Source: Hyphococcus sp. (lineage in GTDB: Bacteria > Pseudomonadota > Alphaproteobacteria > Caulobacterales > Parvularculaceae). Taken from it: 64,000 bases of DNA. The notes below the pieces were generated by a model. That model worked only from the letters and a program-made list of their open reading frames with translations, ran no database searches and was not told the DNA's origin. The first letter of the stretch is position 1, and the number at the start of each line of letters is the position of its first letter. Of the stretch, positions 8,706 to 17,476 are shown piece by piece. Location: NCBI GenBank assembly GCA_028289605.1, contig JANQON010000007.1, positions 1 through 64,000 on the forward strand, given 5' to 3'. The translations under genes were made by a program, and so were the position numbers.

Positions 8706-9382
8706 AACAACGTCGTCCGGGCCAACAATTGGGGCCCGTCGTGACGAACGTTTCCCACGGCATCGGAAACGGCGTGAAACGTCCAGCTCCCTTCCGCTCG
8801 CGGACGAAGCAAACTGGCGAGCGCCGGGGCGTCCCTTTCATCGCCGTCAACCCAGGCCTCATAGTGTTCCGGCGAAATGACCACCGGTTCTCGAGGATGT
8901 AACGAACTGAGGTCAGGACCGGCCGGCGAGGTGAGAATGGCGACCGTGTCCGCCTCGCCGCCGTCAGGGCCGATCGCGGTCTCCCAAAGAGCGGCGAACG
9001 CGAACAAACGCCCGCAAGAAACCGCATAGGGTTTTTTCGCAGCGCCGCGTCCGGACCATTCATAAAAGCCGTCGGCCGGGACGAGACACCGCCTTCGCCG
9101 ATACGCATTGCGAAAGGCCGGCTTGTCCGCCGCCGTTTCGCTACGGGCGTTAATCAGGGGCTTTGAACCGAACCGCACCAGGTGTTCGCCCCTGGCCCAA
9201 GACGGAATGAAACCCCATCGCATTAATGCGTAGGCGCGCTCACGGCGCTCGCTACGGTGAATGACGGCGATTGGCTGCGTCGGCGCGATGTTGTATCGCG
9301 GCGGGAAATTATCGCGCACGTCGACCTCGAAATGCGTTGCGAGGTCAGCCGGGGTGGCGTTGAGGTAGTATCGTCCGCACAT
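8702..9382 (-). CDS. SRAP/HMCES-family abasic-site DNA-protein crosslinking protein (YedK-like)
   Basis: SRAP proteins form a covalent thiazolidine link through Cys2 to abasic sites in single-stranded DNA. The N-terminus MCGRYY gives the required Cys2 after Met removal, and RYNIAPTQ, the INARSET region and the ADGFYEW motif are intact. The histidine motif near residue 162, usually written H-x-R-M-P, reads LHPREPVV, keeping His and Arg but losing Met. The length of 226 is normal. It is divergent from the Nudix gene starting at 9400. Confidence 0.88.
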   Translation of the reverse strand: MCGRYYLNATPADLATHFEVDVRDNFPPRYNIAPTQPIAVIHRSERRERAYALMRWGFIPSWARGEHLVRFGSKPLINARSETAADKPAFRNAYRRRRCLVPADGFYEWSGRGAAKKPYAVSCGRLFAFAALWETAIGPDGGEADTVAILTSPAGPDLSSLHPREPVVISPEHYEAWVDGDERDAPALASLLRPRAEGSWTFHAVSDAVGNVRHDGPQLLARTTLF

Positions 9383-9399
9383 GGGTCCTGGAGAGAAAA

Positions 9400-9837
9400 T
9401 TGTCTTTGACTGAAGAGAATATGATTCGCGTCGGCGTGGGCGCCGTGGTGTTTCGGGGAGACGACGTCCTGCTCATCAAGCGCGGCAGGCCCCCGTTCGC
9501 AGGCCACTGGTCGATCCCCGGCGGGAAACCCGACTATGGCGAACGCCTGGAAGACGCTGTCGCCAGGGAGGTGCGGGAAGAAACCAGCCTGGAGATCTCC
9601 ATTCAGGGGCTTGTCGGCGTCTTCGAAGCCATGCCGGAGGCGCCCGGCCAGCTCGGCCATATGGTGCTGATCGACTACTGGGCGGAATGGAGGTCAGGAA
9701 CGCCGGCGGCCGGCGACGACGCCGCCGCCGCCGAATTCGTACCGATCGAAGAAGCGCAGCGGCGCCTTGCCTGGGACGAAACGCGCAGAGCCCTCTCCAT
9801 GGCGCTTCAGTTGCGCGGGCGCCTTATGCAACGGTAA
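9400..9837 (+). CDS. Nudix hydrolase
   Basis: A 145-residue Nudix-fold pyrophosphohydrolase. The full Nudix box GX5EX7REUXEEXGU is visible from GGKPDYGERLEDAVAREVR through the following EETSLEI, with Ser instead of Gly near the end. The substrate is not evident; it resembles ADP-ribose or NUDT-type housekeeping enzymes. The TTG at 9400 is chosen because GGAGAG lies five bases upstream; ATG at 9421 is the alternative and would remove seven residues. Its stop lies 50 bases before the next gene. Confidence 0.85.
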   Translation: MSLTEENMIRVGVGAVVFRGDDVLLIKRGRPPFAGHWSIPGGKPDYGERLEDAVAREVREETSLEISIQGLVGVFEAMPEAPGQLGHMVLIDYWAEWRSGTPAAGDDAAAAEFVPIEEAQRRLAWDETRRALSMALQLRGRLMQR

Positions 9838-9887
9838 TGTCGCGATATCGCCCTATTCCCGCTACAAAGCCGCGCCAGGGAAGCTGC

Positions 9888-10343
9888 ATGCCGTATCGAC
9901 GTTTCATGAGTGTCGCCCTCATCGCCGTGTTTGCGGCGGGCGGCGCGGCCGCCCAGTCGCAGTCGGCCGAGGACTACCGCCAACGCCAGCAGGACCTGGT
10001 GGAGCTCGCCAGCGTCTTCGGCGAACTTCATCACATTCGGCGCATGTGCGAGCCGCGTTTTGAGGGCGATGTTTGGCGCGACCGCATGAAAAAGCTCGTT
10101 GACCTTGAACAGCCGCAGTTCGAGGCGCGCGAAGAGATGGTGAAGCGCTTCAATGCAGGCTACCGCAACGCCGGAAACCACTTTGGACGTTGCGACCGGC
10201 GCGCCAGAGACCACGCAGCGGCGCGCGCGCTTTATGCCCAGCGCCTCGTGCGTCGGCTCGCCGAACCGTTGGAGGCGATCGCAGAGTCCGAAGCGGAAAC
10301 AGGCGGTCCGCTGATGCTCACCATTCCTCAGGAAACAGAATAA
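9888..10343 (+). CDS. TIGR02301-like exported protein
   Basis: An exported alphaproteobacterial protein of unknown function. A signal peptide (MSVALIAVFAAGGAAAQ) is followed by the pattern DLVELASVFGELHHIRRMC, then WRDRMKKL and RFNAGYRNAGNHFGRC, which I recognise as the TIGR02301 family. Two cysteines are conserved in that family. ATG 9888 is preferred over ATG 9837 because a CAGGGAAG ribosome-binding site precedes it and it places the signal peptide at the N-terminus. It is convergent with pyrC. Confidence 0.7.
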   Translation: MPYRRFMSVALIAVFAAGGAAAQSQSAEDYRQRQQDLVELASVFGELHHIRRMCEPRFEGDVWRDRMKKLVDLEQPQFEAREEMVKRFNAGYRNAGNHFGRCDRRARDHAAARALYAQRLVRRLAEPLEAIAESEAETGGPLMLTIPQETE

Positions 10344-10349
10344 ACTCGA

Positions 10350-11417
10350 TCAGGCGCCCGGCCCCGCATATCGCCAGTCGAGCGCGCCGCCCGCGTGAAA
10401 CGGAGAAACCCTCTCCCCGCCCGCAATGATCGCGTCCGGCACATCGATTGAGTCGCGCACGAGGACAATGCTGTCTTCGTTGACGGGCAATCCGTAAAAC
10501 GCCGGACCGTTGAGCGCGGCGAACCCCTCAAGCTTGTCCAGCGCCCCTTCTTCTTCGAATGTCTTTGCATAGGATTCCATCGCGAACGGCGCATTGAAAA
10601 CGCCGGCGCAACCGCAGGCCGATTCCTTGGCGGAAACGGCGTGAGGCGCAGAGTCCGTACCCAGAAAGAACTTTGCCGATCCCGATGTCGCCGCGCGGCG
10701 CAAGGCAAGGCGATGCCGTTCTCGCTTGGCGACCGGCAGGCAGTAATAGTGCGGCCTGATCCCGCCCTCAAACATTGCGTTGCGATTGAACTCCAGATGA
10801 TGCGGCGTGATCGTTGCGCCGATGCGCGCGTCGCCCGCACTGACGAAGTCAACGGCGTCGGCGGTTGTAATGTGCTCAAACACAACCCGTAGCGCCGGGA
10901 AGTCCCGCATCACCGGCGAGAGCACGCGCTCTATAAACACCGCTTCCCTGTCAAAAACATCGATATCGGCGTCGGTGACCTCGCCATGGACGAGCAACGG
11001 CATGTCGATGCGCTGCATCGTCTCCAGAATCCGATAGATGTTTTTGATGTCCGTTACGCCGTGACTGGAATTTGTCGTTGCATTCGCCGGATAGAGTTTG
11101 CAGGCCGTGAAAACGCCCGTCGAGAACCCGCGTTCGATTTCTTCCGGATCGCCGTCGTCGGTGAGATAACAGGTCATCAGCGGCGTAAAGTCGTCGCCGG
11201 TCGCATGCAAGATGCGCTCGCGATAGCGTGCGGCGGCGTCCACGGTGGTCACCGGCTCTTCAAGGTTGGGCATCACGATCGCGCGAGCAAACTGACGCGC
11301 GGTGTAGGGCGCGACGGCTGTCAGCATCGCCCCGTCGCGCAGGTGAACATGCCAATCATCGGGGCGGCGCAGAACAAGCCGGTCCATTGCGGCGTCTTGG
11401 TTTTTCAATTGCGTCAT
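10350..11417 (-). CDS. pyrC: Dihydroorotase, class II
   Basis: Catalyses the reversible ring closure of carbamoyl aspartate to dihydroorotate in pyrimidine synthesis. At 355 residues it fits the E. coli-type homodimeric PyrC rather than the longer class I form. The zinc-binding HVHLRDG motif sits near residue 23, the second metal region includes LLVHGEVTD, and the FLGTDSAPH motif carries the metal-binding aspartate. An ATG ten codons downstream (MDRLVL) is a possible alternative start. It stands alone between two plus-strand genes. Confidence 0.93.
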   Translation of the reverse strand: MTQLKNQDAAMDRLVLRRPDDWHVHLRDGAMLTAVAPYTARQFARAIVMPNLEEPVTTVDAAARYRERILHATGDDFTPLMTCYLTDDGDPEEIERGFSTGVFTACKLYPANATTNSSHGVTDIKNIYRILETMQRIDMPLLVHGEVTDADIDVFDREAVFIERVLSPVMRDFPALRVVFEHITTADAVDFVSAGDARIGATITPHHLEFNRNAMFEGGIRPHYYCLPVAKRERHRLALRRAATSGSAKFFLGTDSAPHAVSAKESACGCAGVFNAPFAMESYAKTFEEEGALDKLEGFAALNGPAFYGLPVNEDSIVLVRDSIDVPDAIIAGGERVSPFHAGGALDWRYAGPGA

Positions 11418-11482
11418 AGGCGCTTTCTACGCCGCAGCCGCCGTGCTTTGCAAACGGCCGACGACCGACTACATGGGCGGCC

Positions 11483-12286
11483 ATGACAACGATCAAAAGA
11501 CTGCCCGACCGCGCCGTTGTCGCGGTCGCCGGCGCCGACGCCGGAAGCCTGCTGCAGGGGCTGATCACCAATGGGCCGCCGGCGGAAGGCGGCGCCTTTT
11601 CCGCATTGCTGACCCCGCAAGGCAAAGTGCTGTTCGACTTTTTCATCGCCAAGACCGATGACGGGTATCTGCTCGATGTCGCCGCAGACGCCGCAGACGC
11701 CCTCGTCAAGCGGTTGATGCTGTACCGACTGCGCGCAAAGGTAGACATCACGAAAGACGATCGACACGTCGTCTGCGCGTGCGCCGGGACGCCTGGTTCC
11801 GAAGTCGACGCGGTCGTTGAAAGCGCGGCCGATCAAGTCCGCAGCCGTATGTTCGCAAAGGCGGACGCGTTGGAGGACGCAGCCCTCGATACCGATTACC
11901 ACGCCCGCCGCATCCGCGCCGGCGTCCCGGAATGGGGCGCTGATTTTGAGTCGAACGAGGTCTTTCCGATGGACGTCAACTTCGACCTTTTGAGCGGCGT
12001 CGATTACAAAAAGGGCTGCTTTGTCGGCCAGGAAGTCGCGAGCCGCATGAAACGGAAGGGCGATGCGCGAAAGCGAACCCTGATTGCCGAGTTCGAAGGC
12101 GCACCCCCGGAGAAGGGGGCCGCCGTCACGGCCGGCGACTCAACCCTCGGCCATATCATGTCCGGCGTCGACGGCGCGGCGCTGGCCCTGATTCGCCTGG
12201 ACCGTTGGCGAAGCGCCGAGGCCGCGCCGTCCTGCGGCGGGCGAGCTGTGCGCATGAGACTTCCTGACTACATGCAAACGGCGTAA
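11483..12286 (+). CDS. ygfZ: Folate-binding YgfZ/GcvT-like protein (iron-sulfur cluster assembly factor)
   Basis: YgfZ/IBA57 proteins bind tetrahydrofolate and support maturation or repair of certain [4Fe-4S] enzymes, including the tRNA-modifying MiaB. The diagnostic KGCFVGQE motif with the reactive cysteine is present at about residues 173-180. The N-terminal GcvT-like half starts LPDRAVVAVAGADA. At 267 residues it is somewhat shorter than E. coli YgfZ, as usual in alphaproteobacteria. It is divergent from pyrC. Confidence 0.88.
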   Translation: MTTIKRLPDRAVVAVAGADAGSLLQGLITNGPPAEGGAFSALLTPQGKVLFDFFIAKTDDGYLLDVAADAADALVKRLMLYRLRAKVDITKDDRHVVCACAGTPGSEVDAVVESAADQVRSRMFAKADALEDAALDTDYHARRIRAGVPEWGADFESNEVFPMDVNFDLLSGVDYKKGCFVGQEVASRMKRKGDARKRTLIAEFEGAPPEKGAAVTAGDSTLGHIMSGVDGAALALIRLDRWRSAEAAPSCGGRAVRMRLPDYMQTA

Positions 12287-12319
12287 AACAGCGTCCAAAA
12301 ACAATAGGGAGCGAAACGC

Positions 12320-12730
12320 ATGTCCGCCACAGCTGTCACACTTTTGGGATTCGTCGCCTGGGGATTAGTCCTTCTCATGAGCCTTGGAACGCTGCGCAGC
12401 GCCATGGTGATGGGCGGCAAGCGGGCCGCCAACTCGTTCGCCGCATCCGGAGAAGACCTTGAGGGCCTGGGCAAACGACTGACGCGAGCGCACGCAAACT
12501 GCTACGAATTCCTGCCGCTCGCCGGCGTCGTCATGCTGTACGCCATCGCCACAGGCCAGACTGCGATTACCGATCCCCTCGCCTACCTCTTTCTCGCCGC
12601 TCGGATCGCGCAATCGGTCACCCACCTGATTTCGACCAGCAGTACGTTCGTGCTCATCCGGTTTGGCTTTTTCGGCGTGCAGCTCGCTATTCTGATCTGG
12701 TGGTTGCTGAAGCTCTTCGGCGCACTGTGA
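12320..12730 (+). CDS. MAPEG-family membrane protein
   Basis: A 136-residue protein with about four transmembrane helices (first VTLLGFVAWGLVLLMSLGT, last FGFFGVQLAILIWWLLKLF). The pattern GKRAANSF...RLTRAHANCYEFLPLAGVV is the MAPEG (membrane-associated eicosanoid/glutathione metabolism) signature, with the E-x-x-P feature in helix 2. Bacterial members have unknown physiological substrates. Its TGA overlaps the GTG start of tag, so the two are translationally linked. Confidence 0.82.
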   Translation: MSATAVTLLGFVAWGLVLLMSLGTLRSAMVMGGKRAANSFAASGEDLEGLGKRLTRAHANCYEFLPLAGVVMLYAIATGQTAITDPLAYLFLAARIAQSVTHLISTSSTFVLIRFGFFGVQLAILIWWLLKLFGAL

Positions 12731-13317
12731 GCAAGAAAAAGCTGCACTGCCTTTGGGCGCCGGAAAACGACGAGCTCTATCGGCGTTACCACGACGAGGA
12801 ATGGGGCGTTCCCGAATATGACGACCGCGCGTTGTTCGAAAAGCTTATGCTGGACGGGTTTCAAGCCGGCCTGTCATGGAGGACGATCCTCTACAAACGC
12901 GACAATTTTCGGAAGGCCTTCGACGGCTTTAATCCGGAGAAGATTGCGCGCTATTCCCCGAAGAAGGTTGATCGGCTTCTCCAGAACGAAGGGATTATTC
13001 GCTCCAAATCAAAGATCGAAGCGACCATCGGAAACGCCCAAAGCTGGCTCGCCGTCATGGAACAGGGCGGCGGCTCATTTTCCGACTTTCTGTGGGAATT
13101 TGTCGACGGGGCGCCCATCGTCAACAGGTTGAAAGTCTACACCGACGCCCCGACGAAGTCGCAACAGAGCGAAGCGATGTCGAAAGTGCTGAAGGCGGAG
13201 GGGTTCAAATTTTGCGGACCGGTGATCGTCTATGCGTTCATGCAGGCGGTGGGCATGGTCAATGATCACGAAATCGCCTGCCCGCGCTGGAAAGCCGTTC
13301 AAAACCTCGCCCGCTAG
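12727..13317 (+). CDS. tag: DNA-3-methyladenine glycosylase I
   Basis: Removes 3-methyladenine from alkylated DNA. The 196-residue product begins MSKKKLHCLWAP and has YHDEEWGVP, the GLSWRTIL segment, and the C-terminal NDHEIACPRW, which together supply the Cys/His zinc-snap ligands of the Tag family (Cys8 plus the His and Cys near the end). GTG 12727 is chosen because it overlaps the upstream stop (GTGA) and gives the standard N-terminus; the longer start inside the MAPEG gene has no family support. Confidence 0.93.
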   Translation: MSKKKLHCLWAPENDELYRRYHDEEWGVPEYDDRALFEKLMLDGFQAGLSWRTILYKRDNFRKAFDGFNPEKIARYSPKKVDRLLQNEGIIRSKSKIEATIGNAQSWLAVMEQGGGSFSDFLWEFVDGAPIVNRLKVYTDAPTKSQQSEAMSKVLKAEGFKFCGPVIVYAFMQAVGMVNDHEIACPRWKAVQNLAR

Positions 13318-13391
13318 CGGGCGGATCGCTTGCGCCGCGACCGCGATCGGCGCAAATTGGCCGTAAATCAAATGAGTGAAAGACGCCTTCC

Positions 13392-14552
13392 ATGACAGAA
13401 CAGCAATCTGCTGACGTCCGCATCATCGGAACCGGACTCTATACGCCGCCTGGCGCCATCACCAATGAAGAGTTGGTTGAGAGTTTCAACGCTTATGTCG
13501 ATCAGTATAACGATCGCTTCGCCGACGACATCGCCGCCGGGCGCATAGCGGCGCTGGAAAAATCCTCCGCCGACTTCATCGAAAAGGCTTCCGGTATCAA
13601 GGCGCGCTACACCGTCGATCGCGAAGGGGTCCTCGATATCAACCGCATGGCGCCGCACATTCCTGCGCGCGACAACGAGGAAATATCCGTTTTGGCTGAG
13701 ATCGCGGTCAACGCGGCGCGGGAGGCTCTGCGCGCCGCCGACCTCACAGCCGCCGACATCGACGGGGTTGTTTGCGCCGCGTCGAATATGCAGCGCGGAT
13801 ATCCGGCCATGGCGGTGGAAATCCAGGACGCGCTCGGCATTGAGGGATTCGGGTTCGATATGAATGTCGCCTGCGCATCGGCGGCCTTCGGCATCGAAAC
13901 CGGGCTCGGGCTGATCCGGGCCGGCGCCAGGCGCATTCTCATGGTGAACCCTGAGATCTGCACGGCGCACCTCAACTTTCGCGACCGCGACAGTCACTTT
14001 ATCTTCGGAGACGTCGCCACGGCGGTTATTCTGGAGCGAGCCGATAATCCGGCGCAAACGGAGTCTTGGGAGATTCTCGGCACGCGATTGCTCACGAAAT
14101 TCTCAAACAATATTCGCAACAATTTCGGTTTCATGAACCACTGCGAGCGCGAAACAGGCGAAGCACCTGACGCCCAAGATACTCCCAACACCGACAAACT
14201 GTTCATTCAAGAAGGACGAAAAGTCTTCAAAGAAGTCGTTCCCATGGTGAGCGAGATGATCAACAGCCATCTCAACGACATCGGCGTCGGCGCAAACGAC
14301 GTGAAACGGTTCTGGCTGCATCAGGCGAACCTCTCCATGAACGAGTTCATTGCGCGCAAAGTGCTCGGCCGGGACGCGAACCGCGAAGAAGCGCCGGTGG
14401 TCCTGGACGAATACGCCAATACCTCGTCAGCCGGATCGATCATCGCCTTTCACAAACACCGGGACGGTTTCAGTGTCGGCGACATTGGCGTCATTTGCGC
14501 TTTCGGCGCCGGTTATTCCGCCGGTTCCGTGGTCGTGCGCAAAGCGTCGTGA
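13392..14552 (+). CDS. Beta-ketoacyl-ACP synthase III-like enzyme
   Basis: A 386-residue thiolase-fold condensing enzyme. The active-site cysteine lies in MNVACASAAFGIETG, the histidine in FWLHQANLSMNEFI and the asparagine in EYANTSSAGSIIA, giving an intact Cys-His-Asn triad. It is longer than housekeeping FabH (about 320 residues), with an insertion between residues 30 and 90, as in a FabH-like family common in proteobacteria that may use longer or special acyl starters. No other fatty-acid genes are adjacent. It is unlikely to be the primary FabH. Confidence 0.85.
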   Translation: MTEQQSADVRIIGTGLYTPPGAITNEELVESFNAYVDQYNDRFADDIAAGRIAALEKSSADFIEKASGIKARYTVDREGVLDINRMAPHIPARDNEEISVLAEIAVNAAREALRAADLTAADIDGVVCAASNMQRGYPAMAVEIQDALGIEGFGFDMNVACASAAFGIETGLGLIRAGARRILMVNPEICTAHLNFRDRDSHFIFGDVATAVILERADNPAQTESWEILGTRLLTKFSNNIRNNFGFMNHCERETGEAPDAQDTPNTDKLFIQEGRKVFKEVVPMVSEMINSHLNDIGVGANDVKRFWLHQANLSMNEFIARKVLGRDANREEAPVVLDEYANTSSAGSIIAFHKHRDGFSVGDIGVICAFGAGYSAGSVVVRKAS

Positions 14553-14619
14553 CCGCTCGGCGCTGCGCTGACCCGGCGCCGGCTATGGTCAACGGGCGAA
14601 AAGACGCTATAGGGGCCCA

Positions 14620-15234
14620 ATGACCAATCATCTTCATCAGGGCGACCTTCCCGACAATCTCGGCCTCGGACAGGTGGTCGCCGTCGACAGCGAAACCATG
14701 GGGCTCAACCCCCATCGGGATGCGCTTTGCGTTGTTCAGCTGTCCGCGGGCGACGGAGACGCCCACCTCGTGCAGCTCGATCGCAAGTTATATGACGCTC
14801 CCAACCTGAAAGCGCTGCTCTCCGATCCCGGCGTTTTGAAGATTTTCCATTTCGCCCGTTTCGATATTGCCGCGTTCCAGCGCTGGTTGGGGATCGAAAC
14901 GAAGCCGGTCTATTGCACCAAAATCGCATCAAAGCTCACCCGAACCTACACTGACCGCCACGGCCTCAAAGACATTACGAGAGAGCTGCTCGGCGTTGAT
15001 ATGTCCAAGCAGCAGCAGTCTTCCGACTGGGGCGCGGCGACTCTGACTGAGGCGCAAATCGATTACGCGGCGTCAGACGTCCTTTATCTGCACGATCTCC
15101 GCGCCAAGCTCGATGAGATGCTCGCGAGAGAGGGACGCACCGCTTACGCCGCCGCCTGTTTCGACTTTTTGCCCACCCGGGCGGCGCTCGATCTGGCAGG
15201 CTGGCCGGAAACCGACATTTTCGCCCACGCTTGA
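14620..15234 (+). CDS. rnd: Ribonuclease D-like 3'-5' exoribonuclease
   Basis: A 204-residue DEDDy exonuclease. Motif I is VAVDSETMGL, motif II lies around FHFARFDIAAF and motif III is QIDYAASDVLYLHDL with the catalytic Tyr. It contains only the exonuclease domain; the HRDC domains of E. coli RNase D are missing, as is common for the short alphaproteobacterial form. It is followed, after about 140 bases, by the lptC-lptA-lptB cluster in the same direction. Confidence 0.88.
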   Translation: MTNHLHQGDLPDNLGLGQVVAVDSETMGLNPHRDALCVVQLSAGDGDAHLVQLDRKLYDAPNLKALLSDPGVLKIFHFARFDIAAFQRWLGIETKPVYCTKIASKLTRTYTDRHGLKDITRELLGVDMSKQQQSSDWGAATLTEAQIDYAASDVLYLHDLRAKLDEMLAREGRTAYAAACFDFLPTRAALDLAGWPETDIFAHA

Positions 15235-15376
15235 ACGGTCCGGAATCGGCGATTTCACCTGTTTTTCCGGCGGTTACTTGCTTCCAAATCGCTCCGGCGC
15301 AACTATATACGCAACTGGTGGGGATAACCGGCCTGCGGGACGGTAGCTAGCGAACAGACCGAACGGCCACAATCAC

Positions 15377-16138
15377 ATGAGCGAAAGCCATCGCGACGAC
15401 ATTTCCGCTCCCCAGAGGGGCAAATCCGTCAAAGGCGACAAGGCGCTTGAAAGCCTCGACTTTCGCTCTCGCACCACCGGCGCACAAGCCGTAGCCCGGT
15501 CCAGGCTGGTGCGCCGCCTCCGCATAGCGCTGCCGATTTTCGCCGTCATTCTGATTGCCGCCTTCATTTTCAACACCCAGTCCAATTCGGTCGACCAAGC
15601 GTTTTTGGAGGATTTCAAGTCCATCACCGCAACGACGGAAGAGCTGCGCATGGCCAACCCGCGCTTCGCCGGCGTCGACAATGAAGGCAAACCCTTCGAG
15701 ATTACGGCGTCGGCCGCGTTGCAGGATCCAAACGCGAAAGACGTCGTCGAGCTTGAGCAGCCGCGCGCCGTCCAAAACGCCGATGAGAGCGAAGCGACCG
15801 TCGTTACCGCCAACAGCGGCCTTTATCGTTCTGAAGAAAACATTCTGGAACTGACGGACGCCGTGACGCTTGAACACGATCTGGGGTCGAGCACCTATGT
15901 GCTGCGGTCGCCCGAAGCGATCGTCGCGATCAAGGACCAGATTGTCACAAGCACCGCCGGCGTCGGCGCGGAAGGACCCGACGGCGCGACGCTGACGGCT
16001 GATCGCATGAAGGCGTACCGCAATGACGGGCGCGTCGTATTTGAAGGTAACGTCAGTATGCGTATCTATCCGAGCTCTTCGGAGCTCGAGGTTCCATTGC
16101 TGCGCGATGGGAAGGTTGGGGAGGAAGAACAAGAATGA
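15377..16138 (+). CDS. lptC: LPS export protein LptC
   Basis: Bitopic inner-membrane protein that hands LPS from the LptB2FG extractor to LptA. A single transmembrane helix (LRIALPIFAVILIAAFIF, about residues 44-61) follows a basic N-terminus. The periplasmic part has the beta-jellyroll pattern of the LptC/DUF1239 family, for example MANPRFAGVDNEGKPFEITA and NDGRVVFEGNVSM. The 253 residues include a longer cytoplasmic head than in E. coli, typical of alphaproteobacteria. The stop overlaps the lptA start by four bases. Confidence 0.88.
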   Translation: MSESHRDDISAPQRGKSVKGDKALESLDFRSRTTGAQAVARSRLVRRLRIALPIFAVILIAAFIFNTQSNSVDQAFLEDFKSITATTEELRMANPRFAGVDNEGKPFEITASAALQDPNAKDVVELEQPRAVQNADESEATVVTANSGLYRSEENILELTDAVTLEHDLGSSTYVLRSPEAIVAIKDQIVTSTAGVGAEGPDGATLTADRMKAYRNDGRVVFEGNVSMRIYPSSSELEVPLLRDGKVGEEEQE

Positions 16139-16608
16139 GAAAGCTTGTATCAGCAATAGCAATCGGTAGCCTGGTTACATCAACCGCATCCGCGCAGCTT
16201 GCCGCAGACAGCAATGCGCCGATCGATATTACCGGCGACGCCGCGGAATTTCGCGACAATGTCGCCATCTGGACCGGCAACGTCCGAGTGGTGCAGGAAG
16301 ACTCCATTCTCATTGCCGACCGGCTCGAGGCCGACATCAATGATGAGGGCGACTTTGAAACCATCACCGCTACCGGCTCCGTTCGATATTCCAATGGCAA
16401 CGAAGCGATTACGGGCAAGCGCGCTGTCTTCGACAACACGCAACGAACGATTACCATGACAGAAGACGTCATCGTCACCCAGGGGAAACAAATCATGTCC
16501 GCCGGCGCCGTGATATATTGGGTCGATACGGGTATGGTTAAATTCCAGCCGGCGCCGGGTCAGCGCATTCGCGGCGTCTTCTACACCGGGGACGAAGAAC
16601 AGACTTAA
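16135..16608 (+). CDS. lptA: LPS transport periplasmic protein LptA
   Basis: Periplasmic bridge protein carrying LPS between LptC and LptD. A signal peptide (LVSAIAIGSLVTSTASAQ) is followed by OstA-like repeats: ITGDAAEFRDNVAIWTGNVR and NGNEAITGKRAVFDNTQRTI are the classic LptA strand patterns. The length of 157 residues is normal. The ATGA overlap with lptC and the downstream lptB place it in the LPS export operon. A small dyad (CTTAACCGTTAAG) lies just after the stop but lacks a T-run. Confidence 0.9.
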   Translation: MRKLVSAIAIGSLVTSTASAQLAADSNAPIDITGDAAEFRDNVAIWTGNVRVVQEDSILIADRLEADINDEGDFETITATGSVRYSNGNEAITGKRAVFDNTQRTITMTEDVIVTQGKQIMSAGAVIYWVDTGMVKFQPAPGQRIRGVFYTGDEEQT

Positions 16609-16654
16609 CCGTTAAGATGTGAATTTCACAGAAAGTTAAAGAGAACCCTCCTTA

Positions 16655-17458
16655 ATGAGCACCGGAATGGAACAGACGCCTTCGAATACCAATCATGCGG
16701 CCCCGTCGCGGCGCCAGCCCACCGTCGTTGAGGGCGGGGGCGCCCTTGTTGCGGAAAACCTTGGCAAGTCGTTTAAACGCCGACCGGTCGTCCGCGGCGT
16801 TTCCATGAGCGTCAAGCGCGGCGAAGTGGTTGGATTGCTGGGACCAAACGGCGCCGGCAAAACCACCTGTTTCTATATGATCACAGGACTGATCCCGTCC
16901 GACCGGGGGTCAATCTCGATCGACGGGACGGATGTCACGCCGCTGCCCATGTATCAACGCGCGCGGCTGGGGCTTGGCTACCTGCCGCAGGAGGCGTCGA
17001 TCTTTCGCGGTCTCACGGTCGAGCAAAATTTGCGCGCCGTCGTCGAACTGGTCGAAAAGAACAAGGATCGCCAACAGGCGATTATCGATGATCTCCTGAA
17101 CGAATTTCACGTGACGCATTTGCGCGGCGCGCCGGCGCTGGCTCTTTCCGGCGGCGAGCGGCGGCGCGTGGAGATTGCGCGCGCCTTGGCGACGGCGCCG
17201 TCATACATGCTCCTTGACGAACCGTTCGCGGGCATCGACCCACTCGCCATCGCGGAAATCCGCGAGCTTGTGACGCATCTGAAGGATCGCGGTCTTGGCG
17301 TTTTGATCACCGACCACAATGTCCGCGAGACGCTCGACATCATTGATCGGGCTTACATCATTCATGAGGGTGAAGTTCTACTCGAAGGCGCGCCGGGCGA
17401 CATCGTCGGCGACAAAGACGTTCGGCGGGTTTATCTCGGCGACCGGTTTCAAATGTAG
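16655..17458 (+). CDS. lptB: LPS export ABC transporter ATPase LptB
   Basis: Cytoplasmic ATPase that powers LPS extraction by LptFG. The 267-residue protein has Walker A GPNGAGKTTCF, the Q-loop GYLPQEASIF, ABC signature LSGGERRRVEIARAL, Walker B YMLLDEPFAGIDP and the H-loop ITDHNVRETL, all typical of LptB rather than LivF-type ATPases. An extra 30 residues at the N-terminus (before GGGALVAENLGKSF) may be unstructured; an internal ATG four codons in is an alternative. rpoN follows 18 bases later. Confidence 0.95.
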   Translation: MSTGMEQTPSNTNHAAPSRRQPTVVEGGGALVAENLGKSFKRRPVVRGVSMSVKRGEVVGLLGPNGAGKTTCFYMITGLIPSDRGSISIDGTDVTPLPMYQRARLGLGYLPQEASIFRGLTVEQNLRAVVELVEKNKDRQQAIIDDLLNEFHVTHLRGAPALALSGGERRRVEIARALATAPSYMLLDEPFAGIDPLAIAEIRELVTHLKDRGLGVLITDHNVRETLDIIDRAYIIHEGEVLLEGAPGDIVGDKDVRRVYLGDRFQM

Positions 17459-17476
17459 AAAGGCGAAGGGGGCGGT

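Noticed and set aside
16604-16616. CTTAACCGTTAAG dyad after lptA as a terminator or CtrA site
   Set aside because: No T-run follows, and the TTAA half-sites are three bases apart, not the seven required for a CtrA box.
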